Shown here one piece after another: positions 35,387 through 45,611 of a stretch of 64,000 nt of DNA; positions within the stretch are counted from its first letter, which is position 1, and each line of letters begins with the position of its first letter. A program made the position numbers and the translations under genes. Under the pieces are notes generated by a model. It saw nothing but the letters and a program-made list of their open reading frames with translations. It ran no database searches and had not been told where the DNA came from. The stretch lies in assembly GCA_013331415.1 (NCBI GenBank), contig DUGL01000188.1, positions 1 through 64,000 of the forward strand, given 5' to 3'. Source of the DNA: Methanoregulaceae archaeon. GTDB taxonomy: Archaea > Halobacteriota > Methanomicrobia > Methanomicrobiales > Methanospirillaceae.

Positions 35387-37435
35387 TCACGAAAAAGCGC
35401 CCGCGATCTCCCTGCTGGCTATCTCCCCAATGACACCTGCACCGAGGTCGCTCACTGCGTAGTACCTGCCCCCGGCCTCGTCTGCGATCTCCCGGCAGTA
35501 CCCGAGCTGGAGCTTCAGGAAGGAGGCCCCCGGGTCCTCGGTGTCGATGACTACGGTATGGACTCCCCGGGAACGGAGCTCGTGCGCTGCATCCCTGAGC
35601 TCTGCCCGGACATCGCCTCCCCGCGAGACATTCGCCCTCCCGTCCGATATCAGGACCATGACCGGGACAGTATCGCCGTTTTTGCGCTGCTCCCGGTCAA
35701 TGACCTCGATGGCCTTCCAGATCCCGTCGCAGAGCGGGGTCTTCCCCCCCGTCGGGAGGTCGGTCAGGCTCTTCCGTGCCAGGTCCACGCTGCGGGAGAG
35801 GGGGAGGAGGAGTTCAGCACGCTCTCCCCGGAACGCTACCATGCCGATGCGGTCCCGCTGCTGGTAGGAGTCAAGGAGGAGGGAGAGGATGGCACCCTTT
35901 GCTGCCTCCATACGCTTCCGGGCACCCATGGAGCCGCTCGCATCCACCAGGAAGACGCAGGATGCCGATACGTTCCCGACCCGGACCCGCTCCCTCAGAT
36001 CTTCTTCCCGGATAGAGATGGCCAGCGACCCGCGGGGCCGGGTAGCCTGGTGGGGCGAGGCGGCCCGGATGGTCGCATCAAGGGCAAGGTCCGGGTTCCC
36101 GGCAGGGAGCCGCGAGGTGATGGGAAACCCGTTCTTCCCGGAGGCGAGGGTCTCGATCCGCCGTCCGTTCAGCTGCTTGCGCCGTTCGCGGTCCCGGTCG
36201 CGTGCGAGGGAGACCCTGCGGGTGTCGATCGGGTCCCCGATCCCGAAGACCTGCTCCCGGGCAGGCCCCTCCCGCCCCTGGGATTGTTGCTTCTCCTGCT
36301 GCCCGCTGGATTCAGGTGAGGATGATGGGGGTGCCTCGTGCGGTTCCTGACGCTCCTCCAGGGGGGAGTGCTCGTTGTGCTGGTCATCGTGCGGCTCCTC
36401 TGCGTTCTTCATGGCAGCGTCCAGCCGGTCGGGATCGAGCCGTGGCTCCTCGAAGGGCTTCCGGCGCATCCGGTGCGGGAGCGCGAGCTCCATCGCCTCC
36501 CGGACATCCCCGCGGGTGACCTCGCATCGCCCGTCAAGGGCGGCGATGGTCCGCGCCGTCCGGGTCACCGCGATCTCTGCCCGGTGGGTCCTGACCCCGA
36601 GCTCCAGGCATGCGCTGACCACCGACCGCAGGATCCCGTCAGAGACCGTAACACCGGGGAGCAGGTCGCGTGCCCGGATGATGGCGTCCCGGAGTGCCGC
36701 CTGCTGTTTGTTGAACCGGGCTGCGAATCCAGCCTGGTCGATCTCGAAGGCCTCCGCGTTCCTGACGATTGCCATCCGGTCGTCAGGGTTTCCGATCGCC
36801 TCTACCGAGACCTGGAGCCCGAACCGGTCCAGGAGCTGGGGGCGGATCTCCCCCTCCTCCGGGTTCATGGTCCCGATGAGGATGAACCGGGCGGGGTGGG
36901 TAAAGGAGATCCCTTCCCGCTCGACCACGTTCACCCCGAGTGCGGCCGAGTCCAGGAGGACATCGGCGATGTGGTCATCAAGGAGGTTCACCTCGTCGAT
37001 GTACAGGATCCCGCGGTTCACCCCGGCGAGGATGCCGGGCTCGATGGCCTTCCTCCCCTCCCTGATGGCGGATTCGATATCGATGGTCCCCACCAGGCGG
37101 TCCTCGGTGACCCCGAGGGGGAGATCGACTACCCTGACCTGCCGCTCTTCGGACTCGAGCGGAATCCCCTCCTCCACCTTCCCCAGGCAGTTCTCGCACA
37201 TCTCCCGTGGATCATCCGGGTTGCAGTGGAACGGGCACCCCTTCACCACCGCGATTCCCGGGAGGATATCGGCGAGGGCCCGGACTGCCGTGGACTTGGC
37301 GGTCCCTTTCTCCCCCCGTATCAGCACCCCGCCGATGCGGGGGTTGACCGCATTGACGAGGAGGGCCTTCTTCATTGTCTCCTGCCCGACAATGGCGGTG
37401 AAAGGGAGGATGGTGCGGTGGTTGTGGGTAGCCAT
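35387..37435 (-). CDS. Fused ChlI-ChlD type metal chelatase subunit (Mg/Co chelatase family)
   Basis: 682 residues. N-terminal AAA+ domain with Walker [10 protein letters not shown] (41-49), a zinc-binding-like [17 protein letters not shown] loop, Walker [12 protein letters not shown] (about 145) and a sensor region ([12 protein letters not shown]). The middle is an acidic, Pro/Gln-rich linker (about 345-400). The end is a VWA domain with MIDAS motif DASGSMG (about 495). The protein is thus a ChlI-ChlD (BchI-BchD) fusion that works with a large CobN/ChlH-type subunit to insert metal. In methanogens cobalt for corrinoids is the likely job; the CobN partner is not in this window. Confidence 0.92.
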   Translation of the reverse strand: MATHNHRTILPFTAIVGQETMKKALLVNAVNPRIGGVLIRGEKGTAKSTAVRALADILPGIAVVKGCPFHCNPDDPREMCENCLGKVEEGIPLESEERQVRVVDLPLGVTEDRLVGTIDIESAIREGRKAIEPGILAGVNRGILYIDEVNLLDDHIADVLLDSAALGVNVVEREGISFTHPARFILIGTMNPEEGEIRPQLLDRFGLQVSVEAIGNPDDRMAIVRNAEAFEIDQAGFAARFNKQQAALRDAIIRARDLLPGVTVSDGILRSVVSACLELGVRTHRAEIAVTRTARTIAALDGRCEVTRGDVREAMELALPHRMRRKPFEEPRLDPDRLDAAMKNAEEPHDDQHNEHSPLEERQEPHEAPPSSSPESSGQQEKQQSQGREGPAREQVFGIGDPIDTRRVSLARDRDRERRKQLNGRRIETLASGKNGFPITSRLPAGNPDLALDATIRAASPHQATRPRGSLAISIREEDLRERVRVGNVSASCVFLVDASGSMGARKRMEAAKGAILSLLLDSYQQRDRIGMVAFRGERAELLLPLSRSVDLARKSLTDLPTGGKTPLCDGIWKAIEVIDREQRKNGDTVPVMVLISDGRANVSRGGDVRAELRDAAHELRSRGVHTVVIDTEDPGASFLKLQLGYCREIADEAGGRYYAVSDLGAGVIGEIASREIAGAFS

Positions 37436-37516
37436 GAATTCCTACTTACAAGTATATCTTCTTACTATTTTGTATATCTGTTGGAAGCAGTATGGTCAAT
37501 AAGGAATTAAGTGAGA

Positions 37517-37947
37517 TCAACTCTTGGACTTTTTCCTGGTGAGTTCCCGGAGAAGCCCCCCGACCATCACGGTCAGGGCGCGACGGCCGGGCAGGGGAGC
37601 GCTGGTCGGTTCTGCGGCAACCGTTGCCGGGGTTACGAGGCCCTTGTTGTAGTGAAAGACATCGTGGAGGGAGTCAACGCCCGGCAGCGATTTCGGGAAG
37701 TTAGTGAAGGTGACCCGCTGAACCGGGATACCCTTGTCTCGGAGCGCCTCTTCGAGACAATTAGCCATCTTATCAGACTGCAGGTTCTCGATGACATACC
37801 TGACGTTGTGGTACTTCCCGGCCTCAGTATACACATCGTTTACCACTCCCCGCGTGTGTACCGTCCCCCATCGTAGAATTTCTGTGCAAAGCCGGAGAGC
37901 GCGTTCAGGCCGAGCCACTCAACCGCTGCGTCCTTCTGCCAGATCAT
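37517..37947 (-). pseudogene. Hypothetical gene broken by a one-base frameshift in a G run
   Basis: Frame A starts at ATG 37947 (MIWQKDAAVEWLGLNAL, then FAQKFYDGG). It loses sense at a run of five G (plus strand C5 at 37865-37869) and soon hits a stop. Frame B takes over at the same point (TVHTRGVVNDVYTEAGKY to the stop at 37517) and looks protein-like throughout. One added G restores a single protein of about 143 residues. This may be a real mutation, a sequencing error at a homopolymer, or less likely programmed frameshifting. Function unknown; the intact form appears soluble. Confidence 0.7.
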
Positions 37948-38240
37948 TATTACTACGTCCTGCCCCGAACTCCCCCTTTTAAAGATGTTCCATTCTTTCA
38001 GCTGAAATGGTCGCGGCGGGTATCGCAACGATAATGCCCAGGTATGCACAGGTCGTTGCTCTTTACCTACCATATTCTTGATGTCACACTACCCGGATTC
38101 CCTGCACCCGGGTTAACGTCAGTGCCGGCACCGAAGGAGCACAATCATCCGAATAGGAACGTCTTTGGAAAGTCAGAAATACTCATCTTGAATCCCTTCC
38201 AGACCTATTATGAATTCTTAAAAGATACGTAGTCTTTCAT

Positions 38241-38612
38241 ATGGTGTCCGATTCATACAGTCGACGGGTACTGAAGCTCCTCCATGTATTTACCAGGGTC
38301 AATAACGAAAACCTTGTCGAGTTCCTCGCCCTTGTCATCCTCGGCGTCCTCCTCATTCTCGATGTACTCACCACCTCCCTGGTGCTCTCTGTCGGGGGGT
38401 ACGAGACCAATGTGCTTATGGAGGGGATCGTGACAATCCCGGTGGTGCACCTCTTCCTGAAATGGCTCTTCCTGGTATTCGTGGTTATCGCAGCCCGCTT
38501 CTGCGATTGGATGGTGCAGGGAACCGGGCTGTACATCATGTGCGTGATTATCGGGTGGTACTCGCTTGTCATCGCGAACAACACGCTGATTTTCCTCAGG
38601 TTGCTGGCTTGA
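38241..38612 (+). CDS. Small integral membrane protein (DUF5658-like)
   Basis: 123 residues with a basic N-terminal part and four hydrophobic segments (about 27-48, 63-82, 85-95, 99-120). The motif LDVLTTSLVLSVGGYETN is shared with the protein at 55284-55691 (SIDIITTDLILSLGGMELN). An ATTCTTAAAAGATACG stretch only about 20 bases before the ATG suggests a nearly leaderless transcript. The role is unknown; DUF5658-type proteins are common in methanogens. Confidence 0.75.
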   Translation: MVSDSYSRRVLKLLHVFTRVNNENLVEFLALVILGVLLILDVLTTSLVLSVGGYETNVLMEGIVTIPVVHLFLKWLFLVFVVIAARFCDWMVQGTGLYIMCVIIGWYSLVIANNTLIFLRLLA

Positions 38613-38914
38613 GGGCAGAAGACAAGCTTTCGCAGAGAGAGGGAAGAGGAGATCATATCTGAAGACTATCGTCCCCGGCATCCGGAAGGTTCTCGAACGG
38701 ATTGATGAGTGTTCGGCTTTCGTCGACGGAATGGTGAACGGTGAGGTTATCAGGAAACGTGTGATATCTGGTGACCGGAGGGCTTCAATCCCGGAGAATT
38801 GCAAAAAGAATGTATGGGTCTCTTATCCCCTCAGGAAAGAAACACCAGCTTGCCCCGAGCCATGATGGCATCGCTCCGCTGGGAGAGGAGGGTCCAGGTG
38901 AACTCGGGGAGAGA
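38613..38914. other. Gap holding a decayed pilin tail
   Basis: About 300 bp between two convergent genes. The part nearest the pilin is a pseudogene remnant (separate entry). The rest has only a random-looking frame. Confidence 0.45.
38831..38906 (-). pseudogene. Remnant of a pilin gene C-terminus
   Basis: Reading to the stop at 38831 gives EFTWTLLSQRSDAIMARGKL and a short end. This matches the C-terminus of the neighbouring pilin (EFTWTLLSQRSDAILAFGRL). DNA identity is high across the first 40 bases. It shows a tandem pilin copy that has been deleted except for its tail. Confidence 0.8.
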
Positions 38915-39415
38915 TCAGTAGAACGCCAATCTCCCGAACGCCAGGATGGCGTCACTCCGCTGTGAGAGCAGCGTCCAGGTGAATTCCTTGTTATGCTCGA
39001 TCACGATAGACGACGATACTGCCGTGAAATTCGTCACCCCGGATTCATCCTTCCCCGAAAGAACAATGGTGTCGCCGGACCGGATGAATGTAACATCGGA
39101 ACCTGCCCTGTTCTTCATCTCGCAGTCAGGTCGCTTGATAGTGGCATTGGTGATCCGCAACCTCTGGTCACCCTGGTCGAGGATGATGGCAAGGTCATCG
39201 ATGCTGAGCCCGTCGCCCCCCATGTGGTCAAGGTAAATGGTGGTGTTGTTGTATACGGTCCCCGTGATCGAGACCTGCGGGGGCTTCGTCTTCGTCGGTC
39301 CGAGCCCCCCGACATAGGCGCTGATGACCGCGGCGAGGATGATGGTGATGGTCAGCATCAGCATCACACCGACAACGGGTGAAACAGCCGAATCATTGCC
39401 CCTGGTACCGTTCAT
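38915..39415 (-). CDS. Archaeal type IV pilin (DUF1628-type N-terminus)
   Basis: 166 residues. Short charged leader, then SAVSPVVGVMLMLTITIILA, the conserved archaeal pilin N-terminus that a prepilin peptidase would cut before the hydrophobic stretch. The exported beta domain has HMGGDGLSIDDLAIIL, a feature also seen in the pilins at 41755 and 52426 (GGD). It stands alone on the minus strand, behind an AT-rich promoter-like region (39420-39480), about 1.6 kb from the pilus operon. Confidence 0.88.
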   Translation of the reverse strand: MNGTRGNDSAVSPVVGVMLMLTITIILAAVISAYVGGLGPTKTKPPQVSITGTVYNNTTIYLDHMGGDGLSIDDLAIILDQGDQRLRITNATIKRPDCEMKNRAGSDVTFIRSGDTIVLSGKDESGVTNFTAVSSSIVIEHNKEFTWTLLSQRSDAILAFGRLAFY

Positions 39416-40675
39416 GACCCCCCCAGATATATTACGAATATAGAATATTATTATACAACATGATAAATATCGCGATATTAATCATGGATATGCTGGATGG
39501 CGAGCGTCCCGGGACCACTCCTCGATCAAGGTCTCCTAGGGACGACTGCTTGAAGAATAACCACAGATTCCCCTGATTTTTGTAATACAATATAATAATT
39601 TTTTAATATTTAATGATACTACTATGAATCACTCAGCCTGGATGCTCCCCGGAGAGGAGAAACCCCCGCAGGGCATCGATGGGAGAACCATACGAGTGAG
39701 ATCGCCATGAGCAGGGCATTTCGGTTCCGGAGTCACCTGAGGACAGGTATTTTCAGAGACCTTGCATTAAAGAGCGGTTATGATGAGCAGAACCGCTGGT
39801 ATGATCTGGTGCCGGAAATGGAAAATACGCCGGGGAATGAGCGGTCCGTTTACCACGGTGGCGATACCTCCCTCCCCTGATTAAGGGGAGAATGGGGGAT
39901 TTATTTCCAAAAACGTGAACGAGATGCCGGGATAGCCCCAGGCCCTCCGCCCCTCATCATCTGCTGGTACCGGGAACTGATCCTTCAGGTCCACCCTTTT
40001 CGTGCTCGCCCCGGGCGTTCTCTTTCATCGGGCTCCTTTTCCCTGTCATCCCCGGTACATGACAGCAGGAACGCTACCCTGCCGGGGTATACCTCCGGCA
40101 GGAACCCGGACCACGAGGTATAGGCTTGAACCTGCCAGCTAATAGCCAGGAGCCCCGCTCCCTGACCGCCCTCCTCCAGTCTCGATTCAGGCTCATTTTG
40201 ACCTTCTTTTCCTCCGTGAACAGAGCCCGGTAGAACCTCCACGGGAAATGCTGCTCACCTTCATGGAAAATATCGATAAAACCGGTTATTTATTAAAAAT
40301 AAGCCATTAAATCACTTCAAATAAATGCTTTTTATTGGGCCTGCAATCGGCACAGTACCGGACAGGCAATATCTATCGATCCAAGGTGAGATCCGGTCCT
40401 GAAACGCGAATGTGCGGGTCAGTTATATATCGACGGAAGTTGGGTTTTTGCAAAAACCTGTAATGATTCATAATTCGACATTTTAAGGCATATAATGAGC
40501 CGGATATGGAATTTAGCGATTATTAACCGGTTCAATGAGGATGTGATTCTCCGGCTGGGAGTGGAACATGAGGGTGGAACGCCGGAACGGCTCTGAAGAC
40601 CCGGACCCCGCATTCACCGGGTCAGACTAAAGGGCACAAATTACTTCGCACCCTGCACGAATCGATTGTTACCTG
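39416..40675. other. 1.26-kb stretch with no confident gene
   Basis: AT-rich near 39425-39485, 39575-39625 and 40255-40330, GC-rich between. It contains one 57-codon frame (39707-39880, separate entry). A hairpin TCCCCT-GATTA-AGGGGA lies at 39873-39889 and overlaps the end of that frame. An inverted repeat CTGTCAT/ATGACAG lies near 40044-40066. No RNA gene was recognised. It looks like a decayed accessory region. Confidence 0.4.
39707..39880 (+). CDS. Possible small protein (57 residues)
   Basis: Starts MSRAFRFRSHLRTGIF and runs to a stop at 39878-39880, too short for a standard ORF cut-off. Composition is plausible (charged, W and Y present) but no family is recognised. Its end overlaps a hairpin (39873-39889). 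Confidence 0.25.
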   Translation: MSRAFRFRSHLRTGIFRDLALKSGYDEQNRWYDLVPEMENTPGNERSVYHGGDTSLP

Positions 40676-40942
40676 ATGACCCTCCACTGCCCTTCCTGCG
40701 GGAGCGCTGCAATCATCCTAGAGGCCGGTGGCTATGGCGGCATGGTCTACCGGTGCAAGGAGTGCGGGTACCGCGGATCGTTCGTGGTGGAGAGCGACGC
40801 CAGCGAGACGATCGAAGGAAGGGATACGGGCGCCAGAGAGCATATCCTGCAGGAGAAGGGTGAGCGATTCCGGGTCCCGCTCTGGATAAAAGTGCTGGCG
40901 GTGGTGTTTGTACTGGTGCTGCTGGTGTACCGGTTCTGGTAG
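40676..40942 (+). CDS. Zinc-ribbon membrane protein
   Basis: 88 residues. N-terminal zinc ribbon with CPSCGS (C5, C8) and CKECGY about 19 residues later, a polar middle, and one C-terminal transmembrane helix (about 68-86, VPLWIKVLAVVFVLVLLVY). The ribbon should face the cytoplasm. Such small ribbon-TM proteins are frequent in methanogens; the role is unknown. Confidence 0.78.
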   Translation: MTLHCPSCGSAAIILEAGGYGGMVYRCKECGYRGSFVVESDASETIEGRDTGAREHILQEKGERFRVPLWIKVLAVVFVLVLLVYRFW

Positions 40943-41011
40943 TCGAAATCAGAACGAGTGACAGTGCAGTGGGGTGGTATGCATTTTTTGTCGTTCCTAT
41001 TCCCAACTTTT

Positions 41012-41758
41012 CTATTCCACAGAAAGGACGATGTCCAGCCGTTCGATGGTTACATTTACTGGATAATTCAGCTCACTCTCTACACCATTCACGGTGAGAG
41101 ACAGTACATCCTCCTTCAAAAGTCGGACGATGGTTGCATTGAGTTTCAACTGGACGATACCATTCCCGCTTGTTGTATTGAATCGTCCGTCTGGGGTGAT
41201 ATTCACGAAACTCAGGGTGACATTGTGGTTACTGTTGGAGTAGTCAGGGGGCTTTCGGAGGTTATTCAGGTACTGTGCCTGTGTCTCCTCGTACTTACTC
41301 AGGAGGGTGATAGGAACGCTCGTGTGACCTTTGGTAACGTTCACGGTCCCATTCTGCCAGGAATACCCCTGATCAAGCCAGAAGTTGGATACCGGGGTGT
41401 AGGTGATATTCGAGAGATACCCGTGGGTAAAAGGACTGCCATCGATAGTGATGGTGATCGCAGCCCCGGGCAGTTGCCGGATGCGGAGCTCGCCACCGGA
41501 CCGGAGGCTGTTGAGCAGGATATCTCCTCCCCCCAGGGGGATGGGTTCGGCCATGGTCCCATTTCGCCAGAAATGTATCGAGTTGTCGATAGCGGCACCG
41601 AACCGGACCATTCCCGTTTCCACGTCCTTCAGGTGCTCCACCTCGGCCTGCTGCTTGAAGCCCGGGAGGTAGATGGCATTCCAGATGGATAGGAGGGTCA
41701 CCACCACCACTAGGATCATCATCACCGCGACAACCGGGGCGATGGCATCGTCATTCAT
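41012..41758 (-). CDS. Pseudopilin-like protein, last gene of the pilus operon
   Basis: 248 residues. The N-terminus MNDDAIAPVVAVMMILVVVVTLLS is a class III-like signal segment. The large exported part is beta-rich and Asn/Thr-rich, with several possible N-glycosylation sites (NGT, NIT, NVT, NHT-like). Its ATG overlaps the stop of the pilin gene before it. It is larger than the pilins, so it may be a tip or minor subunit. Confidence 0.8.
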   Translation of the reverse strand: MNDDAIAPVVAVMMILVVVVTLLSIWNAIYLPGFKQQAEVEHLKDVETGMVRFGAAIDNSIHFWRNGTMAEPIPLGGGDILLNSLRSGGELRIRQLPGAAITITIDGSPFTHGYLSNITYTPVSNFWLDQGYSWQNGTVNVTKGHTSVPITLLSKYEETQAQYLNNLRKPPDYSNSNHNVTLSFVNITPDGRFNTTSGNGIVQLKLNATIVRLLKEDVLSLTVNGVESELNYPVNVTIERLDIVLSVE

Positions 41759-42165
41759 GGGACCACTCCCGTATAGATGACCGCCCTTGCTGTGCTCACC
41801 TTGATCGTCGAGCCGGAAGGGGGTCTCGAAAAGGTGATTCTGCCACCGAGATCGAACAGGATGTCCGGGTCCGCCGCCACAGACGTTGCACCGTGGGGAA
41901 CAAGAGAAAACGCTCTCCCGGTTCCCTCGACTGTGACCCTTAGGCCGGACCCGGGAATGGCATCTCCTCCCCTGTGATGGAGAATGATAGCCGTATCGTT
42001 CACTTCCTGCAGGATTGTCACGCTCGGGTCCCGCGGCGGCGGTAGGTAGTTGGACGCAGTCGCCGAGAAAATAGCCATCAGGATCAGCACGAGGGTGAGC
42101 ATCAGCATCTCCCCCACGAGCCCCGATACCGCGTCATCCCTTCCTTTCTTAGAGGACATAGACAA
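41755..42165 (-). CDS. Archaeal type IV pilin, operon copy
   Basis: 136 residues: MSMSSKKGRDDAVSGLVGEMLMLTLVL is a pilin leader plus hydrophobic stretch, with G and E at positions near those of true prepilin cleavage regions. Small beta domain with ILHHRGGDAIPGSG. It overlaps the preceding FlaJ-like gene by 17 bases and the next gene by four, so it is firmly in the operon. ATG 42159 is an alternative start. Confidence 0.85.
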   Translation of the reverse strand: MSMSSKKGRDDAVSGLVGEMLMLTLVLILMAIFSATASNYLPPPRDPSVTILQEVNDTAIILHHRGGDAIPGSGLRVTVEGTGRAFSLVPHGATSVAADPDILFDLGGRITFSRPPSGSTIKVSTARAVIYTGVVP

Positions 42166-43999
42166 ACATCACCACCGTCGCGATGAGGAAGAGGACGCTG
42201 TGCTTGAAACCCGCCATGATATTTGCCGCCGAGAGCTGCCCGGCCATTATACCGGAGAAGAGCCCGAGGATGATCGCGATACGGAACATATCGAGCACGT
42301 TTCCGGAGATATCGATGGCCGTGTTGAGCTTCTCGAAAGAGGTAATGAAGGAGACGTTCAGCACGTAGGCGGTGTAGAGGAAGATGCCGAACGAGAGGTA
42401 GATGATCATGATATAGGCAAACGACGTGGTGAACCGGTCCCGCTTCATCTTCAGGTAGTGCTCCATGTCCCCGATGGCGATCATCAGGACGTCGCGGATG
42501 TAGTCGGTCACCTCGCTTGCGCGGACGATCAGGGAGATCGCCCGCTTGATCATCAGCACCCCGATCCGTTCCTCCATACGGACGAGAGCGCTAGAGACCG
42601 GTGAGCCCCAGCGCACCTCGTCCGAGACGACCCTGAGCTCACTTGAGAGGAGCCCGATTTTTGAACCGGAGATAAGGTGTATAGCCCCCTGCAGGGTCAT
42701 CCCGATGTCCTTCAGGTCGGCAAGCTCCCGCAGGAAGCCAGGGATCTGCTCCTCTACCCTGTTGATATACCGCCGCCGTATCTCGAAAGCCACCATGACG
42801 GGGGAGAGGGCCGCGATGCTGAGCAGGCAGATGTAGACCTCGAATGTATACCGGGGGATAAGGGAGGCGAGGGTCCCGTTCCAGAAGAGGACCGTCACGG
42901 CCACCGCCAGGATGGCCCCGAGCCCCGCGCTGAACCGGTAATCGGCGATGTAGTGGCGGAGTGGATGGCGGAGGATCTCCTGGACCCGGATCATCGACTT
43001 GGTGGACTTCATCCGCCGCGAGAATTGCCGGGACATCCCGGGGTCCCCGGAGGCCAGGGGAACACCGGCCGAATACTCGGTCTCCGTGACCTCCCGCCGG
43101 ATGATCTCTAGCCGCTCGGCCGGGAGGATCAGGGAGAGGATCCAGATCATCGCCGCCGCCCCGAGCGGGAGCCCGATGAAGAAGATGACCATCAGGGACG
43201 AGAGCTGGCTCTGGCCGGTCATGGTCTCGGCCGCGGTCATGATGATCACGGCGATAGGGGCGGCCACGAACGCGGCCACGTAGACCTCGGCCATGATCTC
43301 CATGGTCTTGAGCCCCATCTCGAGCTCGTTTCTTGCGACCTCCCGGTAGTGGGCGGATCGGGAGGCGAAGAACGCGGAGATGTCCCCTCCGCTCTCGAAC
43401 ATCAGGATCAGGTCGTCCATCAGGCGCTTCAGGTTCGCAGATGGCGTGGAATGCCCCAGGTTCCGCATGGCCGAGACAAGATCGTCCCCGAAGAGCTCCA
43501 CATCGCGGACTATCATCCCGAACTCTTTTGAGACCTCCCCATACAGGTCGTGCTGCTCGTACACACTCCGGAAGACGTTGTACAGTGTCAGAGTCGTAGA
43601 GAGTGCCTGCATGTATGTCACGGCATAGGAAAGATCGATGTCGATCCGCGATTGCCGGCCCTTCGCTGTCAGAACCGGCTGGATGTATACAACGGCAAAG
43701 ACAAGGATTGTCGGGACAGCCACGATGAGCACGTCCTGCACCCAGAGCGGGTACGGTTTCAGGACCGTGAACCGGACAGCGAACAGGTGCGTGACCACCA
43801 CCAGCGCCACCATCCCCAATGCTATCATCCCGGTCTGCTGGAGGAGGTAGCGGATGTACTCGTCGTAGTTCCTGGTCATCCGCGACCCCTTCAGTGTCCG
43901 GCTGTAGTTCTTCCGGTCAAGGAGGGTGTCTGTCACTGTTCGTACCGATTCACGGACCGGCACCAGCCATCTCCTCCGCCACCTCATCAGGGTTGACAC
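42149..43999 (-). CDS. Pilus assembly membrane protein (FlaJ/TadC-like, T2SSF)
   Basis: 616 residues with two type II secretion F domains and about nine membrane segments (for example 67-87, 106-126, 250-300, then a second set in the C-terminal half). It is the inner-membrane platform for the secretion ATPase encoded upstream. The start overlaps that gene by 50 bases from ATG 43999; ATG 43987 is equally possible. Length and double F domain match archaeal pilus FlaJ-like proteins. Confidence 0.9.
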   Translation of the reverse strand: MSTLMRWRRRWLVPVRESVRTVTDTLLDRKNYSRTLKGSRMTRNYDEYIRYLLQQTGMIALGMVALVVVTHLFAVRFTVLKPYPLWVQDVLIVAVPTILVFAVVYIQPVLTAKGRQSRIDIDLSYAVTYMQALSTTLTLYNVFRSVYEQHDLYGEVSKEFGMIVRDVELFGDDLVSAMRNLGHSTPSANLKRLMDDLILMFESGGDISAFFASRSAHYREVARNELEMGLKTMEIMAEVYVAAFVAAPIAVIIMTAAETMTGQSQLSSLMVIFFIGLPLGAAAMIWILSLILPAERLEIIRREVTETEYSAGVPLASGDPGMSRQFSRRMKSTKSMIRVQEILRHPLRHYIADYRFSAGLGAILAVAVTVLFWNGTLASLIPRYTFEVYICLLSIAALSPVMVAFEIRRRYINRVEEQIPGFLRELADLKDIGMTLQGAIHLISGSKIGLLSSELRVVSDEVRWGSPVSSALVRMEERIGVLMIKRAISLIVRASEVTDYIRDVLMIAIGDMEHYLKMKRDRFTTSFAYIMIIYLSFGIFLYTAYVLNVSFITSFEKLNTAIDISGNVLDMFRIAIILGLFSGIMAGQLSAANIMAGFKHSVLFLIATVVMFVYVL

Positions 44000-45611
44000 G
44001 CTCCGATTTGCGGATCAGGTTGAAGACACCGCTCACCTCTGTCGACCGGGTGATCCCCTTCCTTGCCATCAGCTCGAGCAGGTGTTTCCTGATCGCCAGC
44101 TGCTCCTCGACCTCCCCCCTCGTCCAGCCCCGGGCATAGCCGATGCTGTCCAGCACCCGGGAGTGGTTGAAGTTTCTCTGGAACCGATCAGTCCGGGGAT
44201 ACCAGGTATAGAGCTCGTGGGACTGGATAGCATCGTTCCTGTCCACAGCGATCTCGTTTAAGGATGCGCACCGGCGTATCGCCTTCCCCTCCTTGTACTG
44301 CAGAAGCTGTACCACAATCAAGTCGAGCGCCCCGAACATCGCCCGTGGGACATTGATGGGCGGGTTGACCAGTCGGTTGATTGCCTCTTCAACGCTCCCG
44401 GCGTGCAGCGTGGAGTAGGTGGTATGCCCGGTGTTCATCGACTGGAAGAGGGTCTGGGCCTCCGGGCCCCGGACCTCCCCGACGATGATGTACTCCGGCC
44501 GCTGGCGGAGGGAGGCCCGGAGCAGGGAATAGAGGTCGATATCCCCCTTGACCGATTGTCCCATCGTCTCTCTCGTCTTCGTGGGGAGCCAGTTCTTGTG
44601 CGGGAGCTGGATCTCCCGCGTGTCCTCCAGCGAGACAATCTTTGCTGTCAGGGGGATGTAGTACGAGATGGCGTTCATGGTGGAGGTCTTGCCGCTGGCA
44701 GTCCCTCCCACCACGATCATGCTCTTCCGGTTCTCGACCGCGAGCCAGATGAAGGCCAGTATCTCCGGGCTGTAGGTGCCGTATCTGATCAGGTCCACCG
44801 GGGTCATCGGGTCGGTCTTGAACCGCCGTATGGTAAACGAGCTCCCCCGGGAGGAGACCACATCGGTATAGGAGATCTGCGCACGTGACCCGTCCGGGAG
44901 AGGAGCATCGAGGAGAGGGGAGGCGATGGAGACCTGCTTGTCCGCCTTCTGGGAGAGCTTCAGCACGTAGCGGTTGAGATCTTCGGCCGTGAAGTGGAGG
45001 GATGTGGGCACCGACCCGAACTCGTTGTGGTAGATATAGACGGGGCTGTCGGCCCCGTTGCAGCTGATATCCTCGATGAAACGGTCGTGCATCAGGGGGT
45101 CGATGGGGCCGTACCCCTGGAGGTTCCGCTCAAGGTAGTAGAAGAGCACCGATACCCGGTCGTCCGGCATGCCGGGAGAGAACCGGTGAACCGCTTTTCT
45201 GACATCGAAAAAGGTCAGGTTCACATCGCCCTTCTTCCGGAGCGTGTCAAAGACCACAATGTCACGGAGGTACGTGTGCACCTCCTCGAGGAGGATCTGC
45301 TCATTGAAGCTGACGGGGGGTTCGATTACCCGGTAGAACAGGTCGAAGAGTTCGCTCTCCACGATAAGAGCATAGGAGTACCCCTTCTTCAGCCAGTAGC
45401 GGTCCACCATCCGCTCTCCGGGAAGAATATGCGAGAGGGCGGGAGCTTCCCCGTCCCCAGGCAGCGCAGCAGGATCAACCCCGGAACCGTTTCCGCTCCC
45501 GTCCTTTCGGAAAAGGCGGGAGAGTTTTACAAACAGGAGTGATGGTCCGCCAGGTATCTCTTCACCCACGGCGCCTTTCCCGGAACTGGGGAACCATTCC
45601 GGAGCTCTCAT
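43950..45611 (-). CDS. Type IV pilus/secretion ATPase (FlaI/GspE/VirB11 family)
   Basis: 553 residues from ATG 45611, which overlaps the TPR gene stop (ATGA). N-terminal domain, then Walker A GGTASGKTST, Asp box LEDTREIQLP, Walker B IIVGEVRGPE, His box SMNTGHTTYSTLHAGS. It powers pilin extraction and assembly through the FlaJ-like protein that follows. An in-frame ATG at 45650 lies inside the TPR gene and is less likely. Confidence 0.94.
   Translation of the reverse strand: MRAPEWFPSSGKGAVGEEIPGGPSLLFVKLSRLFRKDGSGNGSGVDPAALPGDGEAPALSHILPGERMVDRYWLKKGYSYALIVESELFDLFYRVIEPPVSFNEQILLEEVHTYLRDIVVFDTLRKKGDVNLTFFDVRKAVHRFSPGMPDDRVSVLFYYLERNLQGYGPIDPLMHDRFIEDISCNGADSPVYIYHNEFGSVPTSLHFTAEDLNRYVLKLSQKADKQVSIASPLLDAPLPDGSRAQISYTDVVSSRGSSFTIRRFKTDPMTPVDLIRYGTYSPEILAFIWLAVENRKSMIVVGGTASGKTSTMNAISYYIPLTAKIVSLEDTREIQLPHKNWLPTKTRETMGQSVKGDIDLYSLLRASLRQRPEYIIVGEVRGPEAQTLFQSMNTGHTTYSTLHAGSVEEAINRLVNPPINVPRAMFGALDLIVVQLLQYKEGKAIRRCASLNEIAVDRNDAIQSHELYTWYPRTDRFQRNFNHSRVLDSIGYARGWTRGEVEEQLAIRKHLLELMARKGITRSTEVSGVFNLIRKSERVNPDEVAEEMAGAGP

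Noticed and set aside
36338..37510. A 390-codon plus-strand frame
   Set aside because: Antisense to the AAA+ domain of the chelatase gene, whose Walker motifs are clear. High GC content keeps antisense frames open.
39985..40242. An 85-codon minus-strand frame
   Set aside because: Sits in a decayed-looking region; rich in G, E and R as expected by chance from GC-rich DNA; no start signal.
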